Assembly: GCA_028817435.1 (NCBI GenBank)
Contig: JAPPPQ010000018.1
Span: 1-53,089 of the forward strand
DNA from: Deltaproteobacteria bacterium
GTDB lineage: Bacteria > Myxococcota_A > UBA9160 > UBA6930
Length of the DNA: 53,089 nucleotides
Reading direction: 5' to 3'
A program made the position numbers and the translations under genes. Below the pieces are notes generated by a model. The model worked only from the letters and a program-made list of their open reading frames with translations. It was not told the DNA's origin and did no database searches. Below are positions 15,998-33,234 of this stretch, piece by piece; within the stretch, counting starts at the first letter, position 1, and every line of letters begins with the position of its first letter.

Positions 15998-16362
15998 AAA
16001 ATGATGGCTGCGCCAAGCTGATGCAGCAGGTGGTAGCCGGTCACGAGCGGGACGAGCCGCCGGAAGCGCAGCGCCACGGCGAAATCAATGCCCGCCATCA
16101 GCAATTGCCCAAGGCCCATCGCCGCAAAGAGCGACAAAATCACGGCGCCGTTCAGGCTCAGGTCAATCCCGGCAATGCTCGCCGCGCCGCCGTCCGGGCG
16201 GAACAAATGAGTGGCGCCCCGAAACAGGTTGAGCGCGCCCATCAGCAGCAGGAAAATCCACGCGAAGCCGTGGCCCCGGTAGTGTTCGTTTCCGAGGGCG
16301 GCCGCCAGGCTCGCCGGGGCCGGGGCCGGGCTCTGCTGCGGATGCTCTGCGCCGCCGCTCAT
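15874..16362 (-). CDS. Four-helix integral membrane protein, unknown function
   Basis: 162 aa with four hydrophobic stretches: about residues 33-55 (AWIFLLLMGALNLFRG), 70-95, 105-128 (including the tryptophan-rich ILWWWRP) and 133-152. The N-terminus is Pro/Ala-rich and the C-terminus basic. I do not recognise the family. ATG 16362 is preceded at six bases by an extended -10 on its strand and lacks a Shine-Dalgarno sequence. The stop lies inside the long open frame of nudC. Confidence 0.7.
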   Translation of the reverse strand: MSGGAEHPQQSPAPAPASLAAALGNEHYRGHGFAWIFLLLMGALNLFRGATHLFRPDGGAASIAGIDLSLNGAVILSLFAAMGLGQLLMAGIDFAVALRFRRLVPLVTGYHLLHQLGAAIILWWWRPLPVEAPGKFGAVLLLPVALLAFFAAARKRPARVTQ

Positions 16363-16368
16363 CCCGGA

Positions 16369-16378
16369 AATGTATCAT
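16369..16378. promoter_or_regulatory. Overlapping divergent -10 elements
   Basis: On the minus strand TGA-TACATT (16377-16369) is an extended -10 ending six bases before the membrane-protein ATG. On the plus strand TATCAT (16373-16378) could serve trkH about 35 bases downstream. The two hexamers overlap, so the transcripts might be mutually exclusive. Confidence 0.4.
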
Positions 16379-16411
16379 GTCCGCCCCCAAGAGGTTGGGG
16401 CCGGATGGGCG

Positions 16412-17869
16412 ATGCTTGGGGCAAAGGGGCGCGGCGTGAACCTGCGGTTGGATCTCGAGATTTTCGGCTGGCTGCTGCTGGGCCTGGGGCTGTTGCAGGG
16501 CGCGCCGCTGCTGATGGCGGGGCTTGGCGGCGGCGCGGGCGCGGCCTTTTTGCTCTCGGCCGCGGTGGCGCTGCTGGCGGGGCTCGCGGCCATGTTCGGC
16601 GCGCGAGGCGCGCCCCGGCGGCTGCGCACCCGCGACGCCTTTCTGGTGGTGGCGGGCGGCTGGATGCTGGCCTCGGTGTTCGGCGCGCTGCCCTACTGGT
16701 TAGCGGGGCAGCTTTCGCTGGCGGATGCGATCTTCGAATCCACCTCGGGCTTCACCACCACCGGCGCGACGGTGCTGGGCGATATTGAGGCGCTGCCCGC
16801 CTCGCTGCTGTTGTGGCGTTCGATGAGTCAGTGGATCGGCGGCATGGGCATCATCGTCTTCACCATCGCCATTTTGCCGCTGCTGGGCATTGGCGGCATG
16901 CAGTTGTTTCGCGCCGAAGCGCCGGGTCCCATGCACGACAAGCTCACGCCCCGCGTGGCGGATACCGCGCGCCGCCTGTGGCTGGTTTATGTGGGCTTCA
17001 CGGCCGCGGCTTTTCTGGCGCTGTGGGGTGCGGGAATGTCCGCTTTCGACGCGCTCTGCCACGCCTTCACCAGCATTTCCACCGCCGGTTTCTCGACGCG
17101 CAATCAATCCATCGGCGCTTTTGCGCCGGCGGTGCAGTGGGTGGTAATCGCCTGCATGGCGCTGGGCGGCGTGAGCTTTGCGCTGCACTACCAGTGGCTC
17201 ACCGGGCGCTTCCGGGCGGTGCTGCGCAATTCGGAACTGCACGCTTTTGCAATTTTGGCGGCGCTGTTTTGCCTCGCCATGTTCTGGGCGCTGTCGGCGT
17301 GGGCGGTGGAACCCCGGCCTCCGCTGCGCGCCGCGGTCTTCCAGGTGATTTCGCTGCTCACCACCACGGGCTACACCACCGCGGATTACGCGCGCTGGCC
17401 GCAGTTCGCGCTGTTTCTGGTGCTGCCGCTGATGGCGCTGGGCGGCATGGCGGGCTCCACCAGCGGCGGAATCAAAACGCTGCGCGTAATGCTCTCCTGG
17501 CACAAGCTGCGCGGCGCGCTGGCGCGCATTCTGCACCCGCACCTGGTGCAGCCGGTGCACCACGCCGGCCGCCCGGTGGCGGAGGAAGTGGTCGCCGGTG
17601 TCGCCGTGTTTCTGGTGGCCTATGCGCTGGTGGCCTTTTTTGTGGCGCTGATCGTCGGCGCTGCGGGCTACGATGTGCTGACCGCGCTCAGCACCGGCCT
17701 CTCCATGGTGGGCAACATCGGCCCCGGCCTCGGCGAAATCGGCCCCGCCGGCGACTTCGGCCACTTTCCAGCCTGGCTGAAGCTGCTGCTCTCCCTGGCC
17801 ATGCTGGCGGGGCGGCTCGAGATTTTCACCGTGCTCGTGCTGTTCGTGCCCGCCTTCTGGCGCCGCTGA
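16412..17869 (+). CDS. trkH: Trk/Ktr-type potassium uptake membrane subunit TrkH
   Basis: K+ translocating subunit with four pore-loop repeats, each with a conserved filter glycine: STSGFTTTGAT, STAGFSTRNQS, TTTGYTTADY and LSMVGNIGPG. The third membrane segment ends in MAGSTSGGIKTLR, the loop region that gates TrkH. It is 485 aa from ATG 16412; GTG 16436 (VNLRLDLEIFGWL) and ATG 16370 are alternatives. No trkA regulatory subunit gene lies nearby. Confidence 0.93.
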   Translation: MLGAKGRGVNLRLDLEIFGWLLLGLGLLQGAPLLMAGLGGGAGAAFLLSAAVALLAGLAAMFGARGAPRRLRTRDAFLVVAGGWMLASVFGALPYWLAGQLSLADAIFESTSGFTTTGATVLGDIEALPASLLLWRSMSQWIGGMGIIVFTIAILPLLGIGGMQLFRAEAPGPMHDKLTPRVADTARRLWLVYVGFTAAAFLALWGAGMSAFDALCHAFTSISTAGFSTRNQSIGAFAPAVQWVVIACMALGGVSFALHYQWLTGRFRAVLRNSELHAFAILAALFCLAMFWALSAWAVEPRPPLRAAVFQVISLLTTTGYTTADYARWPQFALFLVLPLMALGGMAGSTSGGIKTLRVMLSWHKLRGALARILHPHLVQPVHHAGRPVAEEVVAGVAVFLVAYALVAFFVALIVGAAGYDVLTALSTGLSMVGNIGPGLGEIGPAGDFGHFPAWLKLLLSLAMLAGRLEIFTVLVLFVPAFWRR

Positions 17870-17893
17870 CGCCCCCGCGGTGCTGCCGCGCGC

Positions 17894-17921
17894 TTGACGG
17901 GGCCGGGGGTGTGCTTAGAAG
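17894..17921 (+). promoter_or_regulatory. Promoter of the hsp20 gene
   Basis: TTGACG (17894-17899), 16 bases, then TAGAAG (17916-17921), a housekeeping-type promoter close to the layout at 33056-33083. No CIRCE or ROSE-like element was recognised in the short leader. Confidence 0.5.
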
Positions 17922-17944
17922 TAGCGGCGAAGGAGGGACATCCC

Positions 17945-18343
17945 ATGCGAAGCCAACTCGTTCCCAGTTTGCTCGACCGCTTCTTCGCCGACTTCGACGA
18001 CGAGGCGCAGGTGGCGCATCCGTTCCGGCCGGCTGTGGACCTGATCGAGCACCCCGACCGCTACGAGGTGATCGCCGATTTGCCGGGCATTGAGCAGGAG
18101 GATGTGGAGGTGGAGTTCGCCAACGGCGTGCTGCAAATCCGCGGCGAGCGCGAGGCGCTGCAGAGCGACGCGCGCTACTTCCGGCAGGAGCGCGCCTCGG
18201 GCCGCTTCGGCCGCGCCATCGCCTTCCGCGACGATGTGCAGGTGGATCACATTGACGCGGCCTTCCGCGACGGCGTGTTGCGGGTCACGGTGCCGAAGAG
18301 CGAGAAGCTGAAGCCGCGGCAGGTGCCGATTGCGGTTCACTAG
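17945..18343 (+). CDS. Small heat-shock protein (Hsp20/alpha-crystallin family)
   Basis: ATP-independent holdase, 132 aa. The alpha-crystallin domain runs from about residue 30 (PAVDLIEHPDRYEVIADLPG) to DGVLRVTVPKSEK, followed by the short tail PRQVPIAVH with the usual I/V-x-I/V motif (VPIAV) that bridges oligomers. AAGGAGG at 17930-17936 sets the start at ATG 17945; a TTG at 17894 belongs to the promoter. A strong terminator follows, so this is a single-gene transcript. Confidence 0.93.
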   Translation: MRSQLVPSLLDRFFADFDDEAQVAHPFRPAVDLIEHPDRYEVIADLPGIEQEDVEVEFANGVLQIRGEREALQSDARYFRQERASGRFGRAIAFRDDVQVDHIDAAFRDGVLRVTVPKSEKLKPRQVPIAVH

Positions 18344-18354
18344 GCGGAAGCCAG

Positions 18355-18397
18355 GCCCGCGCGTTCCCCGGCTTGGGGGCGCGCGGGCTGTTTTTTT
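18355..18397 (+). terminator. Rho-independent terminator of hsp20
   Basis: GCCCGCGCG pairs with CGCGCGGGC across a 16-base loop that itself contains CCCC/GGGG complementarity, followed by TG and seven Ts. It lies 12 bases after the hsp20 stop and ends just before the 3' end of tRNA-Leu on the other strand. Confidence 0.85.
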
Positions 18398-18398
18398 G

Positions 18399-18481
18399 TG
18401 CCCGGGGCAGGATTCGAACCTGCAATGGCCGTAGCCAGGCGATTTTAAGTCGCCCGCGTTTACCAGTTTCGCCACCCGGGC
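18399..18481 (-). tRNA. tRNA-Leu (UAA)
   Basis: Class II tRNA of 83 bases. Acceptor GCCCGGG pairs with CCCGGGC; the anticodon loop CTTAAAA gives TAA; a variable arm is present; the T arm has GGTTCGAATCC; the discriminator is A. CCA is not encoded. Its 5' end is only five bases from the stop of the gene at 18487-18801, so it is probably cut from that transcript. Confidence 0.93.
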
Positions 18482-18486
18482 GCAGT

Positions 18487-18801
18487 TCAGTCGGTTGGGT
18501 TCAGGTGGGGATCGAGTTGGCAGCGCACGGCGTCTTCGCTGCACAGGGCGTCGAGTGTCTCGCGGTCGAGCAGTGTGGTGCGCTGGTAGCCCATATCGGG
18601 ATTCTGGATCTCGAGGCGGAACAGCTCGCGCGGCCGCTCGAAGATGCGCCGGGCGCGCACGGTGGTGGCCTCGTCGCGGATCTCCTCGCGCAGGGATTCG
18701 ACGGTGCGCTTCACGCGCAACCTGCCCTGCACCGCCGGATCGAGGGAGGTCTCGAAAGAGCGGTGCCGGCTCGCCACTTTGAAGCTGCCCGGCTGCGGCA
18801 T
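18487..18801 (-). CDS. Hypothetical protein (104 aa) upstream of tRNA-Leu
   Basis: Soluble, charged protein beginning MPQPGSFKVASRH and containing a predicted helix rich in Arg/Glu (VKRTVESLREEIRDEATTVR), then an IFERPRELFRLEI segment. The family is not recognised. I chose ATG 18801 because TATGCT, a good -10, ends seven bases before it; ATG 18813 would overlap that element. It is probably cotranscribed with tRNA-Leu. Confidence 0.6.
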   Translation of the reverse strand: MPQPGSFKVASRHRSFETSLDPAVQGRLRVKRTVESLREEIRDEATTVRARRIFERPRELFRLEIQNPDMGYQRTTLLDRETLDALCSEDAVRCQLDPHLNPTD

Positions 18802-18808
18802 GAGGCGG

Positions 18809-18814
18809 AGCATA
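18809..18814 (-). promoter_or_regulatory. -10 element TATGCT before the 104-aa gene
   Basis: On the minus strand TATGCT ends seven bases before ATG 18801 with no Shine-Dalgarno sequence in between. This is the same leaderless geometry as at lipB and the NUDIX gene. No clear -35 was found. Confidence 0.4.
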
Positions 18815-18870
18815 CTTCAAGCCAGCGAGCAAAGCGCGGCTTCCGGGTGGGCCCGCTGCGGCCCCGGCGA

Positions 18871-18876
18871 TATATT
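18871..18876 (+). promoter_or_regulatory. -10 element TATATT upstream of rlmB
   Basis: The most AT-rich hexamer of the divergent gap between the 104-aa gene and rlmB. The predicted start lies about 30 bases before the rlmB GTG. No convincing -35 was found. Confidence 0.4.
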
Positions 18877-18911
18877 GAGAGGATGGCCGTGGGATTCAGG
18901 CGCGGTCCGCC

Positions 18912-19667
18912 GTGGAGTTGCTGAGCGGGATTCACCCGGTGCGGGAGGCGCTGCGGGCCCGGCGGCGGCGGTTGTTGCGGCTGCGGCTGCGCGCGCCGCT
19001 CTCCCGGGAAGGGGCGGCGCTGGCCGCTCTGGCCGGGGAGGCGGGCGCGCCGGTGGAGCAGATTGCCGCTGCGGACTTCGAGGCGGCCAGCGCCGGGCGG
19101 CGCAGCCAGGGCGCTCTGCTGGAGGCGGGGCCGCTGCCCGTCCTTGGTGTGGACGAATTGGCTGCGGCGGGCGCTCCCGGCGGGCGCTGTCTGGTGGCGC
19201 TGGACGGGGTGGAGGATCCGCAGAATGTCGGCGCCATTGCCCGGGCCGCCGATGCGGCGGGGGCTTCGGGCCTGTTGCTCACCTCGCGCCGCGCGCCGCC
19301 CCTGTCTCCCGCGGTGTGCCGGGCCAGCGCCGGGGCCATCGAGCATCTGCCGGTGGGCCGTGCGCCGAACCTGGTCCGCGCCCTCGAGGGGTTGCAGCGC
19401 GGCGGCTTTTGGTGTCTCGGCGCGGATGCCGGGGCGGGGGAGCCGCTCTTCGAGAGCCCCGACCGGGCCTGGCAGGGCGATTTGGTGATCGTCCTCGGCG
19501 CAGAGGGCCGCGGCCTGCGCCCAGGGACGCTGCGGCGGCTGGACTGGCGGCTGCGCATTCCCGTGGCCGGCGGGGTGGAATCGCTGAATGTGGCCGCTGC
19601 CGCCGCCGTGGTGCTCTACGAGCGCCTGCGCCGCCGGGCTCTGGCGGCGGACGCCGCGCCGCCCTGA
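18912..19667 (+). CDS. rlmB: 23S rRNA 2'-O-methyltransferase RlmB (SpoU family)
   Basis: Methylates the 2'-OH of the conserved guanosine in the peptidyl-transferase-proximal loop (G2251 in E. coli). It has the N-terminal substrate-binding part (SGIHPVREALRAR) and all three SpoU motifs: DGVEDPQNVGAIARAADAAG, IVLGAEGRGLRP and ESLNVAAAAAVVLYE. The protein is 251 aa, normal length. GTG 18912 is the only start that keeps the N-terminal domain. It lies just before the tRNA-tuf cluster, a common place for spoU genes. Confidence 0.92.
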   Translation: MELLSGIHPVREALRARRRRLLRLRLRAPLSREGAALAALAGEAGAPVEQIAAADFEAASAGRRSQGALLEAGPLPVLGVDELAAAGAPGGRCLVALDGVEDPQNVGAIARAADAAGASGLLLTSRRAPPLSPAVCRASAGAIEHLPVGRAPNLVRALEGLQRGGFWCLGADAGAGEPLFESPDRAWQGDLVIVLGAEGRGLRPGTLRRLDWRLRIPVAGGVESLNVAAAAAVVLYERLRRRALAADAAPP

Positions 19668-19683
19668 AGGCCGCCCCGGGTGG

Positions 19684-19711
19684 TTGCGGGGGCGCGGCGG
19701 GGCGCTACTCT
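19684..19711 (+). promoter_or_regulatory. Candidate promoter of the tRNA-tuf operon
   Basis: TTGCGG (19684-19689), 16 bases, then TACTCT (19706-19711), which would start transcription about eight bases before tRNA-Thr. The -10 is identical to that of lipB. Confidence 0.4.
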
Positions 19712-19725
19712 GGCGCCGGCCTCGC

Positions 19726-19801
19726 GCTGGCGTAGCTCAACGGGTAGAGCGGCGGATTTGTAATCCGCAGGTTACGGGTTCGAGTCCCATCGCCAGCTCC
19801 A
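19726..19801 (+). tRNA. tRNA-Thr (UGU)
   Basis: Acceptor GCTGGCG pairs with CGCCAGC; the anticodon loop TTTGTAA gives TGT; the T arm has GGGTTCGAGTCCC; CCA is encoded. It heads the tRNA-Thr/Tyr/Gly/Thr-tuf cluster, the same order as E. coli thrU-tyrU-glyT-thrT-tufB. Confidence 0.95.
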
Positions 19802-20038
19802 TGGGGGAGTTGTCCGGGAGGCGGCAGCGCGCGGTGGAGCGGCTATACTGGGCCGCCGGAAAAGTGGGTGGCCGGGGCGGGGTTCGGCCCGGCCAAGTAG
19901 ACAGACAGGGGCGTCGAAGGCAGTCCGGGCTGCGGCCGATTGCGCGCGGAAGCGACGAATCGGGCGCGGCGGTGGATTGTCAGGCGTCTCTTTCGCCCTT
20001 GAGAAAGGGGTTCAGCGGGGCGGGCGCTCCGCGAGCTT
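19802..20038 (+). other. 237-base spacer between tRNA-Thr and tRNA-Tyr
   Basis: No gene is seen. TATACT at 19844-19849 is a good -10 hexamer without a clear -35 and might be a second promoter for the Tyr-Gly-Thr-tuf part. The remainder is GC-rich with short inverted repeats. The spacer is unusually long for this cluster, so a small RNA cannot be excluded. Confidence 0.4.
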
Positions 20039-20123
20039 GGAGAGGTACCGAAGCGGTCAAACGGGGCGGACTGTAAATCCGCTGGCTCAGCCTTCGGAGG
20101 TTCGAATCCTCCCCTCTCCACCA
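20039..20123 (+). tRNA. tRNA-Tyr (GUA)
   Basis: Acceptor GGAGAGG pairs with CCTCTCC; the anticodon loop CTGTAAA gives GTA; a long variable arm (class II) is present; the discriminator is A; CCA is encoded at 20121-20123. Confidence 0.95.
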
Positions 20124-20142
20124 GGGGCGGGGCATGAGATTG

Positions 20143-20219
20143 GCGGGAATAGCTCAGTTGGCTAGAGCACGAGCCTTCCAAGCTCGGGGTCGCGGGTTCG
20201 AGTCCCGTTTCCCGCTCCA
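20143..20219 (+). tRNA. tRNA-Gly (UCC)
   Basis: Acceptor GCGGGAA pairs with TTCCCGC; the anticodon loop CTTCCAA gives TCC; the T arm has GGGTTCGAGTCCC; the discriminator is U; CCA is encoded. Confidence 0.95.
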
Positions 20220-20244
20220 ACGCAGCGAGCCGCCCGGCATTTCA

Positions 20245-20320
20245 GCTCACGTAGCTCAGTCGGTAGAGCACGTCCTTGGTAAGGACGAGGTCACCGGTTC
20301 GAGTCCGGTCGTGAGCTCCA
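20245..20320 (+). tRNA. tRNA-Thr (GGU)
   Basis: Acceptor GCTCACG pairs with CGTGAGC; the anticodon loop TTGGTAA gives GGT; CCA is encoded. It ends 27 bases before the tuf1 start, so it is processed from the tuf transcript. Confidence 0.95.
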
Positions 20321-20347
20321 CACCAACACGAAAGAGGCGAGGAAGCG

Positions 20348-21538
<1,191 letters not shown>

Positions 21539-21548
21539 AGGGGAGCGG

Positions 21549-21624
21549 AGGTGCGTAGCACAATTGGTAGTGCACCGGACTCCAAATCCGGAGGTTGGGG
21601 GTTCGATTCCCTCCGCACCTGCCA
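21549..21624 (+). tRNA. tRNA-Trp (CCA)
   Basis: Acceptor AGGTGCG pairs with CGCACCT; the anticodon loop CTCCAAA gives CCA; the discriminator is G; CCA is encoded at 21622-21624. It starts 10 bases after the tuf1 stop. rpmG, which sits between tuf and tRNA-Trp in many delta-type genomes, is not present. Confidence 0.95.
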
Positions 21625-21651
21625 CTTTCCCTGGAACACACGAGGACCATC

Positions 21652-21858
21652 TTGGAGTTGAACCCGGCAGTCTGGTTCCGCGACGGGCGGCAATACCTGC
21701 TCGATGTGCGCTCTGAGTTCCGGAAGATCACCTGGCCGGGGCGCAGGGAATACATGGGAGGCACCATCGGCGTGGTTTTCATCGTCGTGTTCCTCACTGC
21801 CGTGCTGGGCCTGATTGATCTGGGACTTTCCGAGGTCCTGGAACTGGTGCTCGGTTGA
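21652..21858 (+). CDS. secE: Preprotein translocase subunit SecE
   Basis: Short single-helix form (68 aa) that clamps SecY. The conserved cytoplasmic segment is EFRKITWPGRREYMGG, followed by one membrane helix (VVFIVVFLTAVLGLIDLGL). The start is TTG 21652, preceded by CGAGGA; upstream codons in this frame belong to tRNA-Trp. The stop overlaps the nusG start (TTGA). Confidence 0.93.
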   Translation: MELNPAVWFRDGRQYLLDVRSEFRKITWPGRREYMGGTIGVVFIVVFLTAVLGLIDLGLSEVLELVLG

Positions 21859-22406
21859 GCGTGGAAACCGCAATGCCGGCGAAGAAGTGGTACATCGTCC
21901 ATACCTACTCTGGCCAGGAGGCGAAGGCCAAGCAGTCGCTCCTTGAGCGCGCCCGGACTTTCGGCCACGAGGGAGATTTCGACGAGGTGCTGATTCCCGA
22001 GGAGAATGTCGTCGAGGTGGTGAAGGGTGAGAAGCGCACCTCCAAGCGCAAGTTCTTTCCCGGCTACATTCTCGTCCACATGAACCTCACGGACGAAACC
22101 TGGCACATCGTGAACGACACGCCCAAGGTCACGGGCTTTGTGGGCGGCGGAAACCAGCCGCCTCCGATTCCGGATGAGGATGTGGCCAAAATGACGGAGC
22201 AGATGAAGGAGGGCGCCGAAAAACCCAAGCCCAGGATCCTCTTCGAAGAGGGTGAGAGCGTGAGGGTGATCAGCGGGCCTTTTGCAAACTTCTCCGGCTT
22301 TGTGGACGAGGTGTTGCCGGACAAGGAAAAGGTGCGGGTGATGGTGCAGGTCTTCGGGCGGGCCACGCCCGTGGTGCTCGACTACATGCATGTCGAGAAG
22401 GCCTGA
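21855..22406 (+). CDS. nusG: Transcription termination/antitermination factor NusG
   Basis: 183 aa. The NGN domain (KKWYIVHTYSGQEAKAKQSL ... RKFFPGYILVHM) and C-terminal KOW domain (FEEGESVRVISGPFANFSG) are both intact. It links RNA polymerase to Rho or S10. The start is TTG 21855 overlapping secE, or ATG 21873. The linker with TGFVGGGNQPPPIPDEDV resembles deltaproteobacterial NusG as I recall it. Confidence 0.95.
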   Translation: MSVETAMPAKKWYIVHTYSGQEAKAKQSLLERARTFGHEGDFDEVLIPEENVVEVVKGEKRTSKRKFFPGYILVHMNLTDETWHIVNDTPKVTGFVGGGNQPPPIPDEDVAKMTEQMKEGAEKPKPRILFEEGESVRVISGPFANFSGFVDEVLPDKEKVRVMVQVFGRATPVVLDYMHVEKA

Positions 22407-22433
22407 GAAGCTCCAGAGAGGGAGAGAAATCGA

Positions 22434-22859
22434 ATGGCGAAGCAGGTGATGGCGGTGGTGAAGCTGCAGTGTCCCGCCGGGCAGGCGAATCCCGCCCCCC
22501 CGGTGGGCCCGGTGCTGGGGCAGCACGGCGTCAACATCGTGGAGTTCTGCAAGGCCTTCAACGCGCAGACACAGAAGCAGGTGGGCACCATCATCCCCGC
22601 GATCATCACAATCTACGCCGACCGCTCCTTCACCTTCGAACTGCGCACGCCGCCGGCGGCGGTGCTGCTCAAACAGGCCGCGGGAATCGAGAAGGGCTCG
22701 GGCGAGCCGAACCGCAACAAGGTGGGCAAGGTGACGCAGAAGCAAATTGAGGAGATCGCCGCATCCAAAATGCAGGACCTGAACGCCAACGATGTGGAAT
22801 CCGCCGCGCGCATCATCGCCGGCACCGCGCGTTCGATGGGCCTGGTGGTGGAGGCCTGA
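22434..22859 (+). CDS. rplK: Ribosomal protein uL11
   Basis: 141 aa, full length. The N-terminal domain has the proline-rich [20 protein letters not shown] that contacts thiostrepton-type drugs; the C-terminal domain binds the 23S GTPase-centre RNA. GAGAGGGAGAG lies before the ATG. Two bases separate it from rplA. Confidence 0.97.
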   Translation: MAKQVMAVVKLQCPAGQANPAPPVGPVLGQHGVNIVEFCKAFNAQTQKQVGTIIPAIITIYADRSFTFELRTPPAAVLLKQAAGIEKGSGEPNRNKVGKVTQKQIEEIAASKMQDLNANDVESAARIIAGTARSMGLVVEA

Positions 22860-22861
22860 GT

Positions 22862-23566
22862 ATGCCGCAGCGGGGCAAGCGCTATCGCAGCGCCTTCGAG
22901 AGCGTGGAGCGCTCGAAGCTCTACCCCCTGAGCGAGGCCGTCGAGCTTTTGCTGGGCTGGCCCCGCGCGGGCTTCGACGAGAGCGTGGACATCGCCATGA
23001 ACCTGGGCGTGGACCCCAAGCACGCGGACCAGATGGTGCGCGGCGCCATTGTGCTGCCCCACGGCACGGGCCGCGCGCTGCGCATCCTCGCCTTCGCCAA
23101 GGGCGAGAAGGAGGCCGAGGCCCGCGAGGCGGGCGCAGACTATGTGGGTGCCGAGGATCTCGCCAAGAAGATCCAGGACGAGGGTTGGCTCGACTTCGAG
23201 CGCGTGATTGCGACGCCGGACCTGATGAGCGTGGTGGGGCGGCTCGGAAAGATTCTCGGCCCGCGCGGGCTGATGCCGAATCCGAAGCTCGGCACCGTCA
23301 CCCAGGACATCGGCCGCGCCGTCGCCGAGAACAAGGCCGGCAAGGTCGAGTATCGCGTGGACAAGGCGGGCATTGTTCACGCCTCGGTCGGCAAGGTCTC
23401 CTTCGACAAGGGAAAGCTGCTCGATAACGCCCGGGCGCTGATTGACGCCGTGGTGCGGGCCAAGCCCGCCGCCGCCAAGGGCTCCTATCTGCGGAAGCTC
23501 TCGCTCACGACCACTACCGGCCCCGGCATCCGCGTGGATCCGTCATCGGCCGTGCAGGCGGCCTGA
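22862..23566 (+). CDS. rplA: Ribosomal protein uL1
   Basis: L1-stalk protein, 234 aa. It has [20 protein letters not shown], the [14 protein letters not shown] segment, and the C-terminal [19 protein letters not shown]. In many bacteria L1 represses its own rplKA mRNA; no mimic site was worked out here. Confidence 0.97.
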   Translation: MPQRGKRYRSAFESVERSKLYPLSEAVELLLGWPRAGFDESVDIAMNLGVDPKHADQMVRGAIVLPHGTGRALRILAFAKGEKEAEAREAGADYVGAEDLAKKIQDEGWLDFERVIATPDLMSVVGRLGKILGPRGLMPNPKLGTVTQDIGRAVAENKAGKVEYRVDKAGIVHASVGKVSFDKGKLLDNARALIDAVVRAKPAAAKGSYLRKLSLTTTTGPGIRVDPSSAVQAA

Positions 23567-23573
23567 GGTTGGC

Positions 23574-24110
23574 ATGCTGAGCTACGCACAGAAGCAACAG
23601 GCCGCCGAAGAGCTGCGCGAGAAGTTCCAGCGCGCCGATGGCGTGCTCGTGGCCGATTACCGCGGCCTCGATGTGCAGTCGGTGAACACGCTGCGGCGCG
23701 CGCTGCGCGCGGAGGGCAAGGGCCACGAATACCGCGTCGTCAAAAACACCATCCTGCGCCGCGCCGCAGCGGGCCTGTCGGTGGAGGCGCTCAGCGGGCA
23801 CTTCCAGGGCCCCATCGCCGTGGCGCTCAGCTACGGCGATCCCCTCGGCCTGACGAAGCTCCTGGTGAACTTCGCCAAGGATCACGAGATTTTCGAACTC
23901 AAGGGGGGGCTGCTCGACGACCGCGCTGTGGACACCGTCGAAATGGCGGCGCTGGCCGCCCTGCCGAACCTTTCCGAGTTGCGCGGGCAGCTCGTGGGGT
24001 TGCTGCTGGCGCCGGCGCAGAAGCTCGCCGTGCTGTTGCAGGCGCCGGGCGCGCAGATTGCGCGTCTGGCCGGGGCGCGCCACGAGCAGTTGCAAAAGGA
24101 CGGCGTCTGA
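23574..24110 (+). CDS. rplJ: Ribosomal protein uL10
   Basis: Stalk base protein, 178 aa, that carries L7/L12 dimers on its C-terminal helix. It begins MLSYAQKQQAAEEL at ATG 23574, seven bases after rplA, and contains GVLVADYRGLDVQSVNTLRR. The frame extends upstream into rplA without a better start. Confidence 0.96.
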   Translation: MLSYAQKQQAAEELREKFQRADGVLVADYRGLDVQSVNTLRRALRAEGKGHEYRVVKNTILRRAAAGLSVEALSGHFQGPIAVALSYGDPLGLTKLLVNFAKDHEIFELKGGLLDDRAVDTVEMAALAALPNLSELRGQLVGLLLAPAQKLAVLLQAPGAQIARLAGARHEQLQKDGV

Positions 24111-24179
24111 GTTTTCCGCAAACCGGCGGAAGGGAATCCGCCTGTTTTGAATCACGAGACGAAAGGAAGGTTGAAGGGA

Positions 24180-24554
24180 ATGGCCGACATCAACGCAATT
24201 GCCGAGCAGCTCTCGGAACTCACCGTGCTTGAGGCCGCGGAGCTGTCGAAGCTTCTGGAGGAAAAGTGGGGCGTCAGCGCCGCTGCACCCGTTGCCGTGG
24301 CGGCGCCGGGGGCGGACGGCGCGGCGGCGGCGGCGGAGGAAAAGGACTCCTTCAATGTGGTGCTGACCTCTGCCGGTGACAAGAAGATCCAGGTCATCAA
24401 GGAGGTGCGCGCGATTACCGGCCTGGGCCTGAAGGAGGCGAAGGATCTGGTGGAGAGCGCGCCGAAGCCGATCAAGGAAGGCGTCACGAAGGAAGAGTCC
24501 GACAAACTGAAGGAACAGATTGAGGCCGTCGGCGGGCAGGTCAAGGTCGAGTAG
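24180..24554 (+). CDS. rplL: Ribosomal protein bL12 (L7/L12)
   Basis: 124 aa: N-terminal dimer domain ([20 protein letters not shown]), Ala-rich hinge, and C-terminal factor-binding domain ([21 protein letters not shown]). ATG 24180 follows GAAGGGA; the TTG at 24147 is not needed. The 69-base gap after rplJ may hold translation control signals, none recognised. Confidence 0.96.
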   Translation: MADINAIAEQLSELTVLEAAELSKLLEEKWGVSAAAPVAVAAPGADGAAAAAEEKDSFNVVLTSAGDKKIQVIKEVRAITGLGLKEAKDLVESAPKPIKEGVTKEESDKLKEQIEAVGGQVKVE

Positions 24555-24608
24555 CGCCGCCGCGCTGCGCCGCTCCGTTCAACCCCACCCCAACCCGGGA
24601 GGAATCTC

Positions 24609-28817
<4,209 letters not shown>

Positions 28818-28836
28818 CCGGTAGGGGGAAAATCAA

Positions 28837-33033
<4,197 letters not shown>

Positions 33034-33055
33034 CGAACAGCGCCGGAGAGGCGCG

Positions 33056-33083
33056 TTGACAGGAGCAGCAAACCGCGTAAGAA
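33056..33083 (+). promoter_or_regulatory. Promoter of the str operon
   Basis: TTGACA (33056-33061), 16 bases, then TAAGAA (33078-33083), giving a start near 33090 and a leader of about 185 bases before rpsL. The perfect -35 just after the rpoC stop suggests independent expression of rpsL-rpsG-fusA-tuf. Confidence 0.55.
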
Positions 33084-33187
33084 TGCGCGGAGTTTTGGAG
33101 AGCCGGGCAGCCCGCTGCGGCCGCCCCGGATGAGCGAGGAAACCCACCCGAGGCTCCCACCGCGAATTTTGCGGGGGCAGCGCTCCG

Positions 33188-33234
33188 GCCTCCTCGCTCC
33201 TGCGGGCGACGCCGAGGGGGGCTTTCTCGCTTTT
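33188..33234 (+). terminator. Possible attenuator hairpin in the rpsL leader
   Basis: GCCTCCTCG (33188-33196) can pair with CGAGGGGGGC (33213-33222) with one bulge and one G-U pair, followed by TTTCTCGCTTTT. A second perfect hairpin, GCCCGGG-TTG-CCCGGGC, lies at 33241-33257, 18 bases before the rpsL ATG. These could allow attenuation or ribosomal-protein feedback; neither is proven. Confidence 0.35.

Noticed and set aside
18883..18924. 13-codon ORF overlapping the rlmB start
   Set aside because: The putative ribosome binding site touches the ATG, and nothing besides its position supports a leader peptide.
19843..20220. Minus-strand frame with ERETGLEPATPSLEGSC-like text, and similar ones over the Trp, Cys and Leu tRNAs
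   Set aside because: These strings are the familiar false proteins produced by translating the antisense of tRNA genes.
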